Of a stretch of 8,075 nt of DNA, positions 5,335 to 8,075 are shown in pieces. Position 1 is the stretch's first letter; every line of letters starts with the position of its first letter. Position numbers and translations under genes: made by a program. The DNA comes from Treponema sp. GTDB taxonomy: Bacteria > Spirochaetota > Spirochaetia > Treponematales > Treponemataceae. Location of the stretch: assembly GCA_017390125.1 (NCBI GenBank), contig JAFPCT010000212.1:1-8075 (forward strand). The letters run 5' to 3'. Below the pieces are notes generated by a model. It did not search any database. It saw only the letters and a list, made by a program, of their open reading frames with translations, and had not been told where the DNA came from.

Positions 5335-6294
5335 ATGAAAGGTACTGTTCTTGCGGGAACTAATAATGTTTTTGAAGTTGAATGTGATGACGGAATAACG
5401 CGCAGCTGCTCTATAAAAGGCAAGGTGCTCAAGTCTGACAAGGAATATTACAATCCCCTTGCTCCGGGCGATGTTGTTGAAATCGAACCTGACGGCATGG
5501 ATGAAAACAAGGGGCAGGTTGTGTCTCTTGTGCCAAGGAAAAATGAATTTGTCAGATGGAATGTAAAGGGCAGGTGTCCTCAGCTTCTGGCGGCAAACGT
5601 TGATTACATGATTCTGGTAACCACACCTGATGAGCCTCCTTTCCGCCCTAGATTTATTGACCGTGAGCTTGCTCAGGCAGAGATGCAGGGTCTTGAGCCT
5701 GTAATCGTCTGCAATAAATACGACCTTATCACAAGCAATCCTGATGCAGAGGAACACCTGAGAATCTGGGAAGATCTGGGCTACCGGGTAATGCGCATTT
5801 CTGCAAAAACCGGAGAAGGCGTATCAGAATTTGTTGAGCTTATCCGCGATAAATTAAGTGCCTTTGTAGGTCAGTCCGGAGTTGGAAAATCCAGCCTTGT
5901 AAATGTTCTGGATGAATCCTGCGTTTTGAGAACTGGAAGCCTTTCAAAAAAATATGGCCGCGGAAACCATACTACGACAAAAGGTACTCTGAACCGTCTT
6001 GAATTGAATACAGCATTTACCGGCGGAGTGAACGGAGAGACTGCTTCCATAATCGATACACCGGGAATCAGGCGCTTCATGCTTCACGGAATAGAGGCCG
6101 ATGACCTTCACTTGTATTTCAGGGAATTCAAGCCTTTTGTCGGAAAGTGCAAATTCGGGCTTGACTGCACCCACACAAATGAGCCGGACTGCGCCATAAA
6201 GCAGGCTGTTGAAAACGGAGAAATAAGCGAAAAGCGCTACGAAAGCTGGAAAAGAATCCGTGATCAGATAAAGACCGGAAGCTGGGACGACTGA
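5335..6294 (+). CDS. rsgA: Ribosome small-subunit GTPase RsgA (YjeQ/YloQ)
   Basis: RsgA is a GTPase that binds the 30S subunit late in assembly and checks the decoding centre. The 319 residues show its circularly permuted order: an OB-fold region (about 1-75), then G4 NKYD (127-130), G5 SAK (156-158), G1 GQSGVGKSS (179-187), G2 HTTT (212-215) and G3 DTPGIR (241-246). The C-terminal zinc site is complete: Cys272, Cys278, His280, Cys286, in the C-x5-C-x-H-x5-C pattern. The G2-to-G3 distance is about 11 residues longer than I recall for the E. coli and B. subtilis proteins, owing to a Gly/Asn-containing insert around 227-238. I chose ATG 5335, with GAAG just before it; an in-frame TTG at 5326 would add three residues (MKN). 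mutS2 follows after 7 bases, probably cotranscribed. Confidence 0.97.
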   Translation: MKGTVLAGTNNVFEVECDDGITRSCSIKGKVLKSDKEYYNPLAPGDVVEIEPDGMDENKGQVVSLVPRKNEFVRWNVKGRCPQLLAANVDYMILVTTPDEPPFRPRFIDRELAQAEMQGLEPVIVCNKYDLITSNPDAEEHLRIWEDLGYRVMRISAKTGEGVSEFVELIRDKLSAFVGQSGVGKSSLVNVLDESCVLRTGSLSKKYGRGNHTTTKGTLNRLELNTAFTGGVNGETASIIDTPGIRRFMLHGIEADDLHLYFREFKPFVGKCKFGLDCTHTNEPDCAIKQAVENGEISEKRYESWKRIRDQIKTGSWDD

Positions 6295-6301
6295 GACCAG
6301 T

Positions 6302-8075
6302 ATGGACAAAAAGACCCTTACAGAACTTGACTATTACAGAATCCGTGACGAAGTTGCATCTTTGTGCGTGGCAGAAGAGTCGCGCTTTATGATGAACCGG
6401 CTGGAACCTTTTTCTGACGTTGAGGAGATTGAAAGCCGAAAAGCTTTGAGCCGTGAATGGATAAAATACCTGAACACGACCCGCTCTTCTGCGCTTTCCG
6501 GCTGGAATCCTGTATACAATATTTTTAAGGCTGTTTCAGTCGAAGGGGCGGCCGTCACTCTTGACCAGACCCGAGATTTGGGCGGATTCTGCAATTCCGT
6601 TTACAATGTGCGCGGTGCTATAGAATCTGCGGAAGGCGAGCTGGGATTAAAGGCTCTTCCTGAGCTTGTAAAGCTCCTTCCGGATCTGGGTGCCGTGTCT
6701 GCCGCGATTTTCAGAATAATTACGCCTGACGGCCTTTTGCGTGATTTGCCGCAGATCCGGGCAATTCAGGAAAAAATTGCAAATTTGAATTCCCGAATAA
6801 AAGGAGTAATGCAGTCCTTTACTTCCAATTCCAGATACGCAGATGTGCTGGAGTCAACTGTTCCGGTTTTGCGGGGCGGACGTCAGGTTCTTGCAGTAAA
6901 GAGCAACCGCAGGGCAAGCGTGCCCGGCATAATTCATGAAGTGAGCCAGAGCGGACTTACAGTTTATGTTGAGCCGGACGAAGCCGTTCAGTGCTCCAAC
7001 GAGCTTGTGGAAGCAGAATTTGAGCTCTCTGCTGAAATCCGGAAAATCCTTGTGGAGCTTGCTTCTAAAATTCGCCCGTACTCAGAAGATCTTAAGTCTG
7101 CGCTTAAAATAATGGAAAGGCTGGACATTACCCGTGCCGCCGCTGCCTGGGGAAAGAGCCGTTCCGGAGTATTTGCAGAAAACTGTACAGAAAATCCTCT
7201 TCTGCTCATTCAGGCCCGTCACCCGCTTCTGGGAGAAAAAGCAGTTCCGATTGACGTAAAATTCATTGAAGGAAAGCGAATTCTTATAATCACAGGACCT
7301 AATACCGGAGGAAAGACCGTAACTCTCAAGACAATTGCACTTTTTGCAATGCTCAATCAGACAGGTTTTCCAGTTCCGGCTGCAGAAGGTACAAGGCTTC
7401 CGTTTTTCAGCGGAATTTTCGCAGATATCGGCGACGAACAGAGCATGGACGAAAGTCTTTCAACTTTCAGCGGACACATGAAAAATATTGCCCGTGCTGT
7501 CCGAAATGTGAACGAAAATTCACTGGTTCTTCTTGATGAGCTGGGAAGCGGTACTGATCCGCAGGAAGGAGCGGCGATTTCAATGGCTGTCCTGGACCGC
7601 CTGATTGAGAAGAAAGCTTTTGTTCTGATTACAACCCATCAGGGCGTCATAAAAAATTACGGCTACACTCATCCGCAGTGCATAAATGCAAGCGTTGAGT
7701 TCAACTCGGATACATTGAGCCCTACATACCGGCTTTTGATGGGGGTTCCAGGTGAAAGTCATGCTCTGGACATAGCAAAGAAATCAGGACTTCCGGGAGA
7801 TATTGTACAGAAAGCCCGGGAATACATTGTTTCTGAAAAAACGGACGTCTCAGCGCTGATAAAGGGACTTACGGAAAAGCATTCCGAACTGGATTCCCTA
7901 ACTCAGAATTTTGAAAGGAAGCAGGAAGAGCTTGAGGAAAAGGCGTTCCGCAACGAAGAGAAAACTCTGGAACTTAAGGCAAAAGAGCTTGAGCTTAAAT
8001 CCGGAATCCAGAAGGAAAGCCAGGAATTCCTTGCTGAAAGCCGCCGTAAACTTGAAAATCTTGTCCGCATAATAA
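6302..8075 (+). CDS. mutS2: Endonuclease MutS2, C-terminus off the window
   Basis: 591 codons are open to the right edge. MutS2 proteins are usually near 780-800 residues, so roughly the last 200, including the Smr nuclease domain, lie outside. MutS2 lacks the MutS mismatch-recognition domain; it is known for suppressing recombination and, in Bacillus, for splitting collided ribosomes. The start (MDKKTLTELDYYRIRDEVAS) is the typical MutS2 beginning. Residues to about 310 form the core/lever helices, including VPVLRGGRQVLAVKSNRR and the segment GIIHEVSQSGLTVYVEP typical of the family. The ATPase follows: Walker A GPNTGGKT (332-339), the SMDESLSTFSGHM signature loop (381-393), Walker B LVLLDELGSGTD (Asp412, Glu413) and the switch His446 in TTHQ, where many relatives have THY. 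From about 510 the chain is E/K/L-rich coiled coil leading to the missing domain. The Shine-Dalgarno is weak. Confidence 0.97.
   Translation, partial: MDKKTLTELDYYRIRDEVASLCVAEESRFMMNRLEPFSDVEEIESRKALSREWIKYLNTTRSSALSGWNPVYNIFKAVSVEGAAVTLDQTRDLGGFCNSVYNVRGAIESAEGELGLKALPELVKLLPDLGAVSAAIFRIITPDGLLRDLPQIRAIQEKIANLNSRIKGVMQSFTSNSRYADVLESTVPVLRGGRQVLAVKSNRRASVPGIIHEVSQSGLTVYVEPDEAVQCSNELVEAEFELSAEIRKILVELASKIRPYSEDLKSALKIMERLDITRAAAAWGKSRSGVFAENCTENPLLLIQARHPLLGEKAVPIDVKFIEGKRILIITGPNTGGKTVTLKTIALFAMLNQTGFPVPAAEGTRLPFFSGIFADIGDEQSMDESLSTFSGHMKNIARAVRNVNENSLVLLDELGSGTDPQEGAAISMAVLDRLIEKKAFVLITTHQGVIKNYGYTHPQCINASVEFNSDTLSPTYRLLMGVPGESHALDIAKKSGLPGDIVQKAREYIVSEKTDVSALIKGLTEKHSELDSLTQNFERKQEELEEKAFRNEEKTLELKAKELELKSGIQKESQEFLAESRRKLENLVRII

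Noticed and set aside
5320..5757. Minus-strand open frame of 145 codons opposite rsgA
   Set aside because: It lies wholly antisense to the OB-fold and G4 region of rsgA, and its translation shows no recognisable protein character.
5944..6309. Minus-strand open frame of 121 codons opposite the end of rsgA
   Set aside because: Antisense to well-supported rsgA motifs, including G3 and the zinc site; treated as a shadow frame.
8000..8075. MutS2 as a truncated or broken gene
   Set aside because: The frame is open to the last base; the missing Smr domain is explained by the window edge.

Overview
The window looks like chromosome of a spirochaete, most likely a host-associated Treponema of moderate GC. 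The reasons are two lipoprotein precursors with relaxed spirochaete-type lipoboxes, an outer-membrane-type barrel protein, and the style of the RsgA and MutS2 proteins. The genus is an inference from protein character; no search could be run.

The layout is two divergent transcription units around one 237-bp intergenic region (5098-5334). Leftward, on the minus strand, in transcription order: a fold-III PLP ornithine/lysine decarboxylase (5097-3934), RNase HI rnhA (3925-3476), two unrecognised lipoproteins (3420-2614 and 2617-1448), a secreted predicted beta-barrel protein (1451-690), and a cytoplasmic protein of unknown function that runs off the left edge (647-1). Gaps are short or negative, and the two junctions joining the envelope genes are 4-bp ATGA stop/start overlaps. 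The six genes could therefore form one operon, read from a good sigma-70-like promoter at 5143-5115. Rightward, on the plus strand: rsgA, the circularly permuted GTPase of 30S ribosome maturation (5335-6294), and after 7 bases mutS2 (6302 onward), which is cut by the window end before its Smr nuclease domain.

No tRNA, rRNA, CRISPR array, insertion sequence or clear intrinsic terminator was seen. Both units leave the window, so their ends are not visible. The housekeeping genes cover polyamine synthesis, RNA:DNA hybrid removal, ribosome assembly and ribosome rescue or DNA maintenance. The least explained parts are the translationally coupled trio of envelope proteins, the unknown left-edge protein, and three consecutive inverted repeats in the divergent intergenic region just upstream of rsgA. 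RsgA also carries an apparent short insertion between its G2 and G3 motifs.
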